From assembly GCA_963820495.1 (NCBI GenBank), contig CAWGAF010000001.1, forward strand, positions 620,001 to 684,000: DNA of 64,000 bases. Reading direction: 5' to 3'. This DNA is from JBBIPA01 sp963820495 (lineage in GTDB: Bacteria; Chloroflexota; Dehalococcoidia; GIF9; UBA5629). A program made the translations under genes and the position numbers. Of the stretch, positions 43,657 through 50,356 are shown piece after piece; within the stretch, counting starts at the first letter, position 1; the number at the start of each line of letters is the position of its first letter. Under the pieces are notes generated by a model. The model was given only the letters and a program-made list of their open reading frames with translations, ran no database searches and had not been told where the DNA came from.

Positions 43657-45042
43657 TTATTCAGTAATAGCTTCGGTCTCTGTTTCGGCGGCAACACTTC
43701 TCTCACGCTCTCCGCCTCTAGTAGACTTGGCTCTAAACTGCATATTCATGGCCAGAATGCGCTCTCTTTCCTCAATCCACTTGTCAAACTCTGCCTGCGG
43801 ATCCCTGATGCCCAGCTCATCCATAGCGGTGCGCCGGCTATGGACTCCTGACTGGACTAGCAACTGCTCGTTCTGCGCTTCTCTGGCTCTATCCTGAGGC
43901 AGTACCTGACCCCAAATAATGCGGTGGTTTACCTGGGTGAGGTCCTGCCTGGTAAACTGCTGATGAAGCTTTAGTATCATCTGACTTCTGATGGTATAGG
44001 CTGCGGTTCTGATGGTGCGCTTGCGCCTTACCTTCTGGAGTAGTGACTGCAGCTCTACCTCAAGGGCGACGCCTGAAAGCTCTCTTTCGATGCCTCCGTA
44101 GGCTGCCCTGGGGGACTCTGATATATCATGGAGACATCTGTAAACCATATCTATATAGTCAATGTGCAGCCTGATACCTCCGCCCTGCAGTAAGTCCAGC
44201 AAATAGGCTTTGCTTTCCTGGGGTAGATTCCAGACAGCGCCTGGCTGCACTCTGATATCCTCTGAGCTTTCTACTCCCTCAAGTACTGCAATAGGATTAC
44301 CTGACACTTCTAATATCCTGCTTAGCTGCGTTAGCGCTCTGTTAAGCTCTTTCTGAGCTTCTTTCAGCGATGGTATATCGGAATAGCCCCAGAAGCTCTT
44401 AGGCTTGCGCAGGTTGGGGAAAATGACGAATGGGATAAAACCATAGGGGTTGGGCTTGTTCTCCAGTATTTCGTTGTCCAGGTAAAGCGTGAACTGCTTT
44501 GCTGTCCAGACTTCGGTGAGCATAGCTGTTTTCTTGGATATGGTACGTTTATACAGCATTGAGATCTCATCCTGAGACAATGAGTACCTGCTGGCCATTC
44601 TCCACAGCCTGGATAAATCATCACCTAACCACCAGGCATAGATACCGTGAACATCGGGGCTGGTAACTCTGATTCTCTTTTCCTGAGCATCCCAGGTCAC
44701 CTTATAGCAGCCATCACCCAGGATGGCAGCATCAATCTCGGTCTCATAGTCAAGCTCCTGGAGATTATTTTCCTGATAAATACGATAGATCAGCCTCTCG
44801 GCTTCCTGGGCTATCTGTTTAGCTGGATCATCATCGGACACTGGGTCACAGGCGAAGTTAAGCCCCTGCATCAAATAGCTGGTTACTTTATCCACAGCGA
44901 TCTTGGCATAGTTAAATACCAGCTGGCGGTTTCGGCTTCTTTCTGTCCACTGAGTACCTTCGTAGAAGTCCAGGTTGGACTTATAGTTACCGAAGCGGTC
45001 TTTATCCAGGTTGCTCAAGGATTGGGGATTGAAGTCACTCAT
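43657..45042 (-). CDS. Phage portal protein
   Basis: 461 residues from the ATG at 45042. That ATG overlaps the stop of the frame-restored upstream gene (ATGAGTGA), so it is preferred over the ATG at 45105. The SPP1/gp6-like portal pattern includes FYEGTQWTERSRNRQLVFNYAKIAVDKVTSYLMQGLNF, GDGCYKVTWD, NPYGFIPFVIFPNLRKPKSFWGYSDIPSLKEAQKELNRALTQLSRILEVSGNPIAVLEGV and a C-terminal crown helix. It would form the DNA gate of the capsid. The gene precedes scaffold and capsid genes, and its terminase partner is on the other arm at 50357. Confidence 0.88.
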   Translation of the reverse strand: MSDFNPQSLSNLDKDRFGNYKSNLDFYEGTQWTERSRNRQLVFNYAKIAVDKVTSYLMQGLNFACDPVSDDDPAKQIAQEAERLIYRIYQENNLQELDYETEIDAAILGDGCYKVTWDAQEKRIRVTSPDVHGIYAWWLGDDLSRLWRMASRYSLSQDEISMLYKRTISKKTAMLTEVWTAKQFTLYLDNEILENKPNPYGFIPFVIFPNLRKPKSFWGYSDIPSLKEAQKELNRALTQLSRILEVSGNPIAVLEGVESSEDIRVQPGAVWNLPQESKAYLLDLLQGGGIRLHIDYIDMVYRCLHDISESPRAAYGGIERELSGVALEVELQSLLQKVRRKRTIRTAAYTIRSQMILKLHQQFTRQDLTQVNHRIIWGQVLPQDRAREAQNEQLLVQSGVHSRRTAMDELGIRDPQAEFDKWIEERERILAMNMQFRAKSTRGGERERSVAAETETEAITE

Positions 45043-45332
45043 TCCTGACGCCTCCGGTAGCTTTGAAGGAAGAGAGCACCCGTTGTACCGTTCTCTTGCT
45101 GACATGGAACAGCTCGGCTAACTTCTGCAGTGCTTTTGCCCTGACGCCTCAATTGAGCCATCTGGCTGGCTCTGGCCAGCATTCTAAGACGCTGTTTCCC
45201 ACGAGGTTCATCTTCGATACAGCGGGGCAGGGGACAACTGAGACAGGCAGAAAAAAGCTCACAGCCTCTATCCTTCCAGTTGATATCATCGGGCAGAGGT
45301 TCCAGCTCTGGGGTGGTTTGAGCAGTGGTCAT
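45035..45332 (-). pseudogene. Cys-motif/HTH phage protein with a +1 frameshift
   Basis: The intact N-terminal part reads MTTAQTTPELEPLPDD..., a Cys cluster CELFSACLSCPLPRC, and the start of a helix-turn-helix (LRRQGKSTAEV). One extra base at about 45119-45120 then breaks the frame. Without it the protein continues AELFHVSKRTVQRVLSSFKATGGVRNE and ends at TGA 45035-45037, overlapping the portal ATG. This restored end is a typical HTH, so the shift is a mutation, a sequencing error, or a programmed event. The unshifted frame stops at 45039. It may be the small terminase or an early regulator. Start at 45332 because the upstream ATG (45353) lies inside the promoter. Confidence 0.7.
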
Positions 45333-45338
45333 TGCCCT

Positions 45339-45371
45339 TTTATAATAGTACATTTGTTCTAGTTTAACAAG
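45339..45371 (-). promoter_or_regulatory. Shared promoter/operator of the capsid arm
   Basis: On the minus strand: CTTGTTA, then TAGAACAAATGTAC, then TATTATAAA, 28 of 33 bases identical to the element at 49736-49768. TTGTTA and TATAAA are 20 bases apart. GAAC-AAAT-GTAC is a near-palindrome like LexA-type boxes. The -10 box ends 6 bases before the ATG at 45332, so the mRNA is probably leaderless. Confidence 0.75.
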
Positions 45372-45384
45372 GGCATCCTGTCGC

Positions 45385-45482
45385 TTTTATCAACCTCTCA
45401 CCCTGTGTCCCTCTCCCCTTCTCAAGGGAAGAGGGAAGGAGAATATCTTAAGAGGGGCAAGCCCCTCTTTGACACCCCACAC
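45385..45482. repeat. Family B repeat
   Basis: TATCAACCTCTCACCC, CCCTCTCCCCTTCTCAAGGG-AAGAGGG, then AGAGGGGCAAGCCCCTCT. It lies in the 208-base gap between the capsid-arm promoter and the surface-protein start. No other gene is seen there. Confidence 0.8.
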
Positions 45483-45579
45483 CTCATGGGGCAGAGCTTA
45501 TTAATGCCCCATAGTAGATAGCTTCGTTTTAGTGGTCTATTTTCTTGACAAAAAGGTGGAAAAGGGTTTTAATTCTACT

Positions 45580-46872
45580 ATGCGCATTTGGCACTATGTA
45601 GGATTGTTTTTGCTTTTAACGCTGGCACTATTGACACTGCCGTCTGTAGCTTCAGCAACAGGCTGAGGTGGGGGTGGTTGCGTCACGGGTTTGACGCCTG
45701 ATTCCGGTCAAGTCGGTAGCACCGTTACCATAAGTATTACCAGCAGCGGTTTCTTTCTAGATGGTGATTACCAGATCCGCTGGAGTCCAACCACCGACTT
45801 TCCCGAGGATCAAACCGTAGTGCTGAAAGAGGGCAATGCACCCAAAATTACTACGGTAACAGATAGCTTTACTATACCTGAAGCCAGATACGGTGATAAT
45901 TACGTACAGTTCATGCGCTGGGGCCGTGAAGATTCCGTCAACCTAAAGTTCACAGTTAAGCCCAGCCTGGAAATCATCCCAGCCCAGGCTAGCCCCGGTG
46001 CTACTGTGACCGTAAAAGGCACTGGTTTCCCTGCCAGTGGTACTGGTACAGTTACCTTCGATGGTCAAACCACCGACATTAGCATTGCCTCAAATGAGGT
46101 TGGTACTTTCAGTGCTGAATTTGTGGTTCCCAATACCATAGCTGGCGAACATAAATTCGTAGCCAATTCACCCCAACTGCTCATGGATTCGGCTACCGCT
46201 AACATGAAAGTAATATCTGCCGTCACCATGAACCCCCAACATCCCGACGTTGGTGCCGATGTCGAAGTAGCTGGCCGTGGTTTTGCTGCCAAAAGTATAG
46301 TTCAGATTAAGTATGATGATATCAGCATAGCCAATTCGCCCACTACAGATGAAAACGGCAACTTCAGCTATACTTTCAAAGTTCCCGAGAGCTCTACCAA
46401 ACAGCACAAAATTACTGCTGAAGACGGAGCTGGTAATAACACTATCCTGAGTCTCTCCCTAGAGGGTACACCACCACCCAAGCCAACACCAGTAGCACCC
46501 AAGGCGGAGAGATTCGGCTGGCTTGGCGATGAAACGGTTACCTTCGTCTGGACACCAGTAACTGATATCAGCGGCGTTACTTATAATTTAGAGGTAGGCG
46601 AAGACCTTAATTTCTTCCCAATTAAACCAGGGATGAAAAAGACAGGTTTAACCGATCCCACCTTCACTATGGATATCAAGGTAGGTACCTATTACTGGAG
46701 AATTCAGGCGGTTGATGGGGTTGGCAATGAAGGCGAGTGGTCGATCTCACCCTATGCCTTCAACGTGGGTTTCCTCTCTAACTGGATGCTCATTGTCGGC
46801 GGTATTGTTTGTCTTATCGTTTTCATCCTGCTCATCCGGGCTTTCTTCCGCCGCCTCAGGGATTACGATTAA
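45580..46872 (+). pseudogene. Membrane-anchored Ig-like surface protein with in-frame TGA after the signal peptide
   Basis: From ATG 45580 the frame gives a clear signal peptide (MRIWHYVGLFLLLTLALLTL, then PSVASA|TG), meets TGA at 45664-45666, and continues in the same frame as GGGGCVTGLTPDSGQVGSTVTI... for 400 more residues to 46872. The mature part has three TIG/IPT-like repeats (beginning LTPDSGQVGSTV, IIPAQASPGATV and MNPQHPDVGADV), an FN3-like domain with GTYYWRIQAVDGVGNEGEW, and a C-terminal membrane helix (WMLIVGGIVCLIVFILLIRAF) with RRLRDYD. The TGA falls in a Gly run, where GGA would be expected. It is either a recent nonsense mutation or read through. A TTG at 45691 is not a convincing start. 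Confidence 0.78.
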
Positions 46873-46874
46873 TT

Positions 46875-46935
46875 AAAGGTACAACCTCTCACCCCTAAAC
46901 CCCTCTCGCCTTCGTAAGGATAGAGGGGGAACATT
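46875..46935. repeat. Family B repeat (short copy)
   Basis: CAACCTCTCACCCCTAAACCCCTCTCGCCTTCGTAAGGATAGAGGGGG-type copy (central CCCCTCTCGCCTTCGTAAGG) lacking the GGGGCTTTGCCCC part. It lies between the convergent surface-protein and lipoprotein genes and may act as a terminator. Confidence 0.7.
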
Positions 46936-46948
46936 TTGGGCACGCCCT

Positions 46949-47770
46949 TTACTTTTGGTTACCATTCAGCACTTTCAACAGTGCTTCGGAGGCGGCATCA
47001 GAAGGAACCAGATTCTCAGGTTCTAAATAATAGGTCCACACACCTGTAGTAAGACCCTGCGCCATTCCCAACCCGGGACCGCTGACATTGTAAGTAGTGA
47101 TATTAACCTTGATTACCCTCCAATTCTGATATTGACTGAGGACACCATCAGCGGTAACAGCAGCTAAGTCAGCAGCTTTCTTGCTGGCATTACGTTGCAG
47201 CGTCAGGGCGGATATCTTTTCTTGAATCTCCTTAGTAAGGTCCTCCAGCGGGGTCACTGTGCCAGTAAGAAAATCTTCGACCAGTATCACGCTGGTATAC
47301 TTGGTGCTTCCGCTCAACAGCTCGCTGGTGAACTGCAATTTAACCACCCGAAACTGGTCATTCTTAAATTTATCTAATTCCAGGTATCCTGCCGCCTCTA
47401 GAGTCCGCTTACCCCCATATCCCATCCTTTCGGCATCTTCCTTCTGTACTTGTAACCATTCCAGGGCTGGAGCCACTACCTGATTCAACCTATCCATTTG
47501 ACCATTAAGTGAAGTGATCTCCTGGTCTAGTCGGTTGATTTCTGCGCCCAGTTCCTGCGAAGTGTTATCCCTTATCGCCGTCAGATTGCTGACCACTTTC
47601 GCCCTGACCTCCTCCTCCACCTCTGATGAAGAAGAGGAAGCACAAGCAGTAAGCAACATGGCAGCCAGCAACACCATTACTCCCAAAACCAGAGCCACCA
47701 GTCTAACCACAGACAGCTTAATCTTTACCGATTTACCGCTTCTGTTTTTTTCAGCATCTGCAAAACTCAT
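46949..47770 (-). CDS. Predicted lipoprotein with coiled coil
   Basis: 273 residues. N-terminal helix VRLVALVLGVMVLLAAMLLTAC is followed by ASSSSS: LLTAC is a lipobox, so Cys is probably lipidated. A coiled-coil region follows (EVRAKVVSNLTAIRDNTSQELGAEINRLDQEITSLNGQMDRLN), then an alpha/beta domain with no recognised family (YSVILVEDF-type and WRVIKVNITTYNVSGPGLGMAQGLTTGVWTYYLEPENL). It would sit on the outer face of the membrane. It is convergent with the Ig-like surface protein and close to the phage-like genes, but nothing links it to virions. Function unknown. Confidence 0.75.
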   Translation of the reverse strand: MSFADAEKNRSGKSVKIKLSVVRLVALVLGVMVLLAAMLLTACASSSSSEVEEEVRAKVVSNLTAIRDNTSQELGAEINRLDQEITSLNGQMDRLNQVVAPALEWLQVQKEDAERMGYGGKRTLEAAGYLELDKFKNDQFRVVKLQFTSELLSGSTKYTSVILVEDFLTGTVTPLEDLTKEIQEKISALTLQRNASKKAADLAAVTADGVLSQYQNWRVIKVNITTYNVSGPGLGMAQGLTTGVWTYYLEPENLVPSDAASEALLKVLNGNQK

Positions 47771-47904
47771 GGCAGGCTATCCTCCTAACATATATATGAC
47801 ACAGTGTAAAACACTTACGGATAAATGTACCACAAATAAGAACAATGTTACAACGGATACAACAGCAAGTCTCCCACCCTCTTCGACGTGGAAAAGGCAC
47901 CTGG

Positions 47905-47960
47905 GGTTTTAAAGGGGCTTTGCCCCTTCGCAAAGTAATTTATCCCTCTCCCCTTCTCAA
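47905..47960. repeat. Left half of an interrupted family B repeat
   Basis: AAAGGGGCTTTGCCCCTT and TATCCCTCTCCCCTTCTCAA, then the element at 47961-49679. The right half resumes at 49680 (CCTTCTCAAGGGGAGAGGGG...GGGTGAGAGG). Joined, they give a normal family B palindrome, so the repeat is older than the insertion. Confidence 0.85.
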
Positions 47961-48152
47961 AGCTATGTATAAAAAGTCTTCGTTGCAAACGTATGGGGGG
48001 ATTTTTTGTACAAAAAGTCCTCAAAATCACTTTTCTAAAGTATATCATTTTGTGTCTTCAAGGATATATAATGGCAGAATACTACATGTTTTTGAAAATT
48101 ACCTTGCAGAATATCTATCAATAAAGAATAGTCAATTAGGAAAGCAATTAAA

Positions 48153-48626
48153 ATGCATATATCATCTTGGTGGCATATATCATGGTCACATTTTAGAACA
48201 AGATTTCGTGCATTTTTACGCCGATATGGTCGTATACTCTCCCTTTACTCTATTGTTATTACTTATCTTACTGCCATTATCATTATCTGTAACTTGCGGG
48301 AGCCTTATTTAATGGCTATATACGGCATTATCCTAGCACTTTTAGGATTTCTTTTACTTGTTGTACTTGTTGGGATGTTTATATGTTCATTGTTTCCTCG
48401 GGGGAGGAAACAATTTGATAAATGGTTTGGTTATGCAGATATCGAATTGGTCTCTACTAATACTAGGTTACGTAGCCTTGAGAGACAAACGAAAGATATA
48501 CAGTCTAAAGTTGTTGAGCTTGATAGGAAAATTAGGGAGGATGAATTAATTTTGAAAGAACGAATGGGTGTAAAAAATTATGGAAAAGGAAAAACAAAGA
48601 CATCAAAGAAAAATAGTAAGACGTAA
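48153..48626 (+). CDS. Two-helix membrane protein with coiled-coil tail (element cargo)
   Basis: 157 residues: a basic N-terminus (SHFRTRFRAFLRRYGR), membrane helices at about 31-48 (LYSIVITYLTAIIIICNL) and 53-80 (YLMAIYGIILALLGFLLLVVLVGMFICSLF), then a cytoplasmic coiled coil (STNTRLRSLERQTKDIQSKVVELDRKIREDELILKERMG) and a Lys-rich end. It lies first in the inserted element. Family unknown. Membrane proteins of this size occur in toxin or defence cassettes, but nothing here proves such a role. The ATG at 48153 has only a weak GGAAAG site. Confidence 0.6.
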   Translation: MHISSWWHISWSHFRTRFRAFLRRYGRILSLYSIVITYLTAIIIICNLREPYLMAIYGIILALLGFLLLVVLVGMFICSLFPRGRKQFDKWFGYADIELVSTNTRLRSLERQTKDIQSKVVELDRKIREDELILKERMGVKNYGKGKTKTSKKNSKT

Positions 48627-48648
48627 TATTACAAATTAAGGAGAAAAA

Positions 48649-48897
48649 ATGCAAATAATACTAAAACAAAAGCAATATCAAATAAAGAATGGATACGCAA
48701 TGAATAGCCCAGAATTAGGATTGGCAGCTCATGGACATAGTCTTGAATCAGCAAGATGTAATTTGGAAAAATTGGTTATTAGTATGCTGAAACCATTCCA
48801 AAGAGACGGTAAATTGGAGGAGGAAATACATATTTTAAAGCGTAAAGGTATTCAAATTAAAGGTGATGGTTCGGAAATAGAAGTTCTTATCCATTGA
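48649..48897 (+). CDS. HicB-like protein in the mobile element
   Basis: 82 residues with a HicB-like beta-beta-beta-alpha pattern: QYQIKNGYAMNSPELGLAAHGHSLESARCNLEKLVISMLKPFQRDGKLEEEIHILKRKGIQI. The 'Y-x-[AM]-x-S-P-E-L-G-L-x-x-x-G-x-[ST]-x-E-x-A' core is that of HicB-type RNase H folds. AAGGAGA lies 7 bases before the ATG. No HicA-like frame was found beside it, so its partner is either one of the unknown neighbours or lost. It follows the membrane protein gene by 22 bases, so they are probably co-transcribed. Confidence 0.65.
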   Translation: MQIILKQKQYQIKNGYAMNSPELGLAAHGHSLESARCNLEKLVISMLKPFQRDGKLEEEIHILKRKGIQIKGDGSEIEVLIH

Positions 48898-48966
48898 CAC
48901 TCTCTAAGCTAGTGCTATAATGCTCTTATATTACAAGGGTAGGTAGCGACATAGTGAGGGTTTATA

Positions 48967-49338
48967 ATGGAGTTTAGCATCTGGATTTTTCTAACTGGTC
49001 GCATAGGTGCTGCTGCACCAGAGATTATCCGATTATACAAATTACGCAGAAAACGCCTTGTCTTTCCTGTTTTTTATTACGTGATTTCACTTCTATTCTT
49101 TTTTCTTGGCGGATTTGTGGCAAACATATTACCAGTTACAACACTTTGGGGTGCTTTTTATGTAGGCTTTTCATTGCCCACTTTAATTAACACATTTGCT
49201 CGCATAAGTATCAGGCCTGAAATCCCCCCACCCCCACCAATTGAGATAATCCCGCCTTCTATGCCCCCACCACCGCCAGCTCCGTGCCCTATGTCATCTA
49301 TGTCAATTAAAGAATACCTTGGTGCACTTTGGCTGTAG
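48967..49338 (+). CDS. Small membrane protein with Pro-rich tail (element cargo)
   Basis: 123 residues: two to three hydrophobic helices (VFPVFYYVISLLFFFLGGFVANIL; LWGAFYVGFSLPTLINTFA) followed by a Pro-rich tail (IRPEIPPPPPIEIIPPSMPPPPPAPCP). I do not recognise a family. A polyproline tail can bind partner proteins. It belongs to the 1.7-kb element. The ATG at 48967 follows GTGAGGGTTTATA, a weak site. Confidence 0.55.
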   Translation: MEFSIWIFLTGRIGAAAPEIIRLYKLRRKRLVFPVFYYVISLLFFFLGGFVANILPVTTLWGAFYVGFSLPTLINTFARISIRPEIPPPPPIEIIPPSMPPPPPAPCPMSSMSIKEYLGALWL

Positions 49339-49414
49339 ATTCCCTATCAAAAAGGGACTTTTGATACAGAAGGCACTTTTGATATAAATCTAGTAATTTA
49401 TAGGAGGGGAAATT

Positions 49415-49621
49415 ATGAAAAGATTTCTACAAGTAGTTGGCTTTCTCGAATGGTCTTTAGGAACAGTGTCCTTAACGGTGATAGGTACAATCCTTTCACT
49501 GAAAGAACTAAGTGGCAAGAGTCAAATCATTGTTCTTATTGTTTTGTACGTTTTTCTAGTTGTTACTGTAATTAGACAATTTGAATTGAATGGTTGGTTT
49601 CGTAAAAGTCGCTGGTCTTAA
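49415..49621 (+). CDS. Small two-helix membrane protein (element cargo)
   Basis: 68 residues: MKRFLQVVGFLEWSLGTVSLTVIGTILSL and SQIIVLIVLYVFLVVTVIRQF form two membrane helices, ending in a basic tail (NGWFRKSRWS). AGGAGGGG is about 7 bases before the ATG. It is the last gene in the inserted element. The preceding 76-base gap contains three ATCAAAAAGGGAC / CTTTTGATA words (49347-49388) that form a small inverted set. Function unknown. Confidence 0.55.
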   Translation: MKRFLQVVGFLEWSLGTVSLTVIGTILSLKELSGKSQIIVLIVLYVFLVVTVIRQFELNGWFRKSRWS

Positions 49622-49679
49622 AGATTTTCAATACAAACTACATGACTATTTATACAAGTGACACTTTTTGTACAAGGCT

Positions 49680-49722
49680 CCTTCTCAAGGGGAGAGGGGA
49701 AAAAGGGTGAGAGGTTAATAAA
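49680..49722. repeat. Right half of the interrupted family B repeat
   Basis: CCTTCTCAAGGGGAGAGGGG then AAAAAGGGTGAGAGG. It includes the second copy of the 9-bp target duplication. See the left half at 47905-47960. Confidence 0.85.
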
Positions 49723-49735
49723 ATGCCACTAATGA

Positions 49736-49768
49736 CTTGATATATTAGAACAATTGTACTATTATAAT
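49736..49768 (+). promoter_or_regulatory. Shared promoter/operator of the terminase arm
   Basis: CTTGATA, then TAGAACAATTGTAC, then TATTATAAT: 28 of 33 bases identical to the element at 45339-45371, pointing the other way. GAAC-AATT-GTAC is a near-palindrome of the GAAC-N4-GTTC LexA/DinR type with one mismatch. TTGATA and TATAAT are 20 bases apart. The -10 ends 8 bases before ATG 49777, indicating a leaderless transcript. Confidence 0.75.
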
Positions 49769-49776
49769 TCCTGATT

Positions 49777-49935
49777 ATGCTTAAACTGTTAAAAGTGGCA
49801 CTGGATAATCACCGGTATGACCTGGCAGCACATGTCCTCGTCTTCGGGCTGATCAAGGCAAAACAAAATGGCCAGAAAAAGCACGCCAAAAAACAAAAAA
49901 CCAGGGTTTTATCTTCAAGCGCTCAGCGAAGCTGA
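49777..49935 (+). CDS. 52-residue protein opening the terminase arm
   Basis: Short frame MLKLLKVALDNHRYDLAAHVLVFGLIKAKQNGQKK..., ending SSSAQRS. The part NHRYDLAAHVLVFGLIKAK reads like a compact folded helix-rich protein. Its ATG is placed 8 bases after a good -10 box, so it is probably translated from a leaderless mRNA. The end overlaps the next gene by 68 bases. Family not recognised. Confidence 0.6.
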   Translation: MLKLLKVALDNHRYDLAAHVLVFGLIKAKQNGQKKHAKKQKTRVLSSSAQRS

Positions 49936-50194
49936 AAAGCTGGGGCTGGAAGAAGCCAGGGACATAAAAGGTCTAGACGAGGAAATTGCCATGCTGCGTG
50001 TTAAGCTCCGGGAGCTTATCGAGAATGACCCGGACAGGTTTGATTTGCAGTTGAAGGTAACCAATACTATAGCCAGGCTGGTCGGCATTCATTACAACAT
50101 CAGCAAGGAGCAAAAAAGGTCTCTTAAGGAGGCTATCACCAAGGTGCTGACTGAGATAGCCATACCACTGGGAGTTAAAGTTTTAATCAAATGA
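49868..50194 (+). CDS. Helical protein before the terminase, possible small subunit
   Basis: 108 residues: a basic N-terminus (MARKSTPKNKKPGFY), then mostly helical (QALSEAEKLGLEEARDIKGLDEEIAMLRVKLRELIEN), then LQLKVTNTIARLVGIHYNISKEQKRSLKEAITKVLTEIAIPLGVKVLIK. The helical core followed by an oligomerisation-like part and the place just upstream of the large terminase fit a small terminase subunit, though no HTH is plain. It overlaps the 52-residue gene upstream. The alternative is that the HTH gene of the other arm is the small subunit. Confidence 0.65.
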   Translation: MARKSTPKNKKPGFYLQALSEAEKLGLEEARDIKGLDEEIAMLRVKLRELIENDPDRFDLQLKVTNTIARLVGIHYNISKEQKRSLKEAITKVLTEIAIPLGVKVLIK

Positions 50195-50204
50195 GACTTT
50201 TATC

Positions 50205-50345
50205 AACCTCTCACCCATTATCCCTCTCCCCTTCTCCAGGACACACATTGTCATTGCGAGTTCCGATGCAATCGGGACGAAGCAATCTCTAGGTTGGAGA
50301 GAAAACGTAACGATTGCTTCGTCATTTCATTCCTCGCAATGACAG
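50205..50345. repeat. Family B fragment and family A composite repeat
   Basis: 50205-50240: CAACCTCTCACCC...CCCTCTCCCCTTCTCC. 50248-50344: GTCATTGCGAG, insert TTCCGATGCAATCGGGAC, GAAGCAATCTCTAGGTTGGA, spacer, GATTGCTTCGTC, CCTCGCAATGACAGG. AGGGG at the repeat's end lies about 8 bases before the terminase ATG and may serve as its ribosome site. Confidence 0.85.
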
Positions 50346-50356
50346 GGGAAAAATAG

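Larger units (their letters stand above)
47961..49679. mobile_element. 1719-bp element with terminal inverted repeats and 9-bp target duplication
   Basis: The left end AGCTATGTATAAAAAGTC and right end (other strand) AGCCTTGTACAAAAAGTG match at 14 of 18 bases. CCTTCTCAA is duplicated perfectly at 47952-47960 and 49680-49688. The insertion splits a family B repeat exactly at its palindrome centre. A third TTGTACAAAAAGTCC motif lies inside at 48006-48020. The interior is AT-rich against its GC-richer surroundings and carries four small plus-strand genes. No transposase is recognisable, so it may be mobilised in trans or encode an unknown one. Confidence 0.82.

Noticed and set aside
43105..43851. 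Long plus-strand frame (248 codons) opposite the scaffold and portal genes
   Set aside because: It lies antisense to two well-supported genes, has a Phe/Leu/Gly-rich composition typical of a mirrored frame, no binding site and no family pattern.
45664..45666. TGA read as selenocysteine
   Set aside because: Sec in a Gly run after a signal peptide of an Ig-like protein would be without precedent, and no clear stem-loop of SECIS type follows; nonsense mutation is simpler. Kept only as a test to make.
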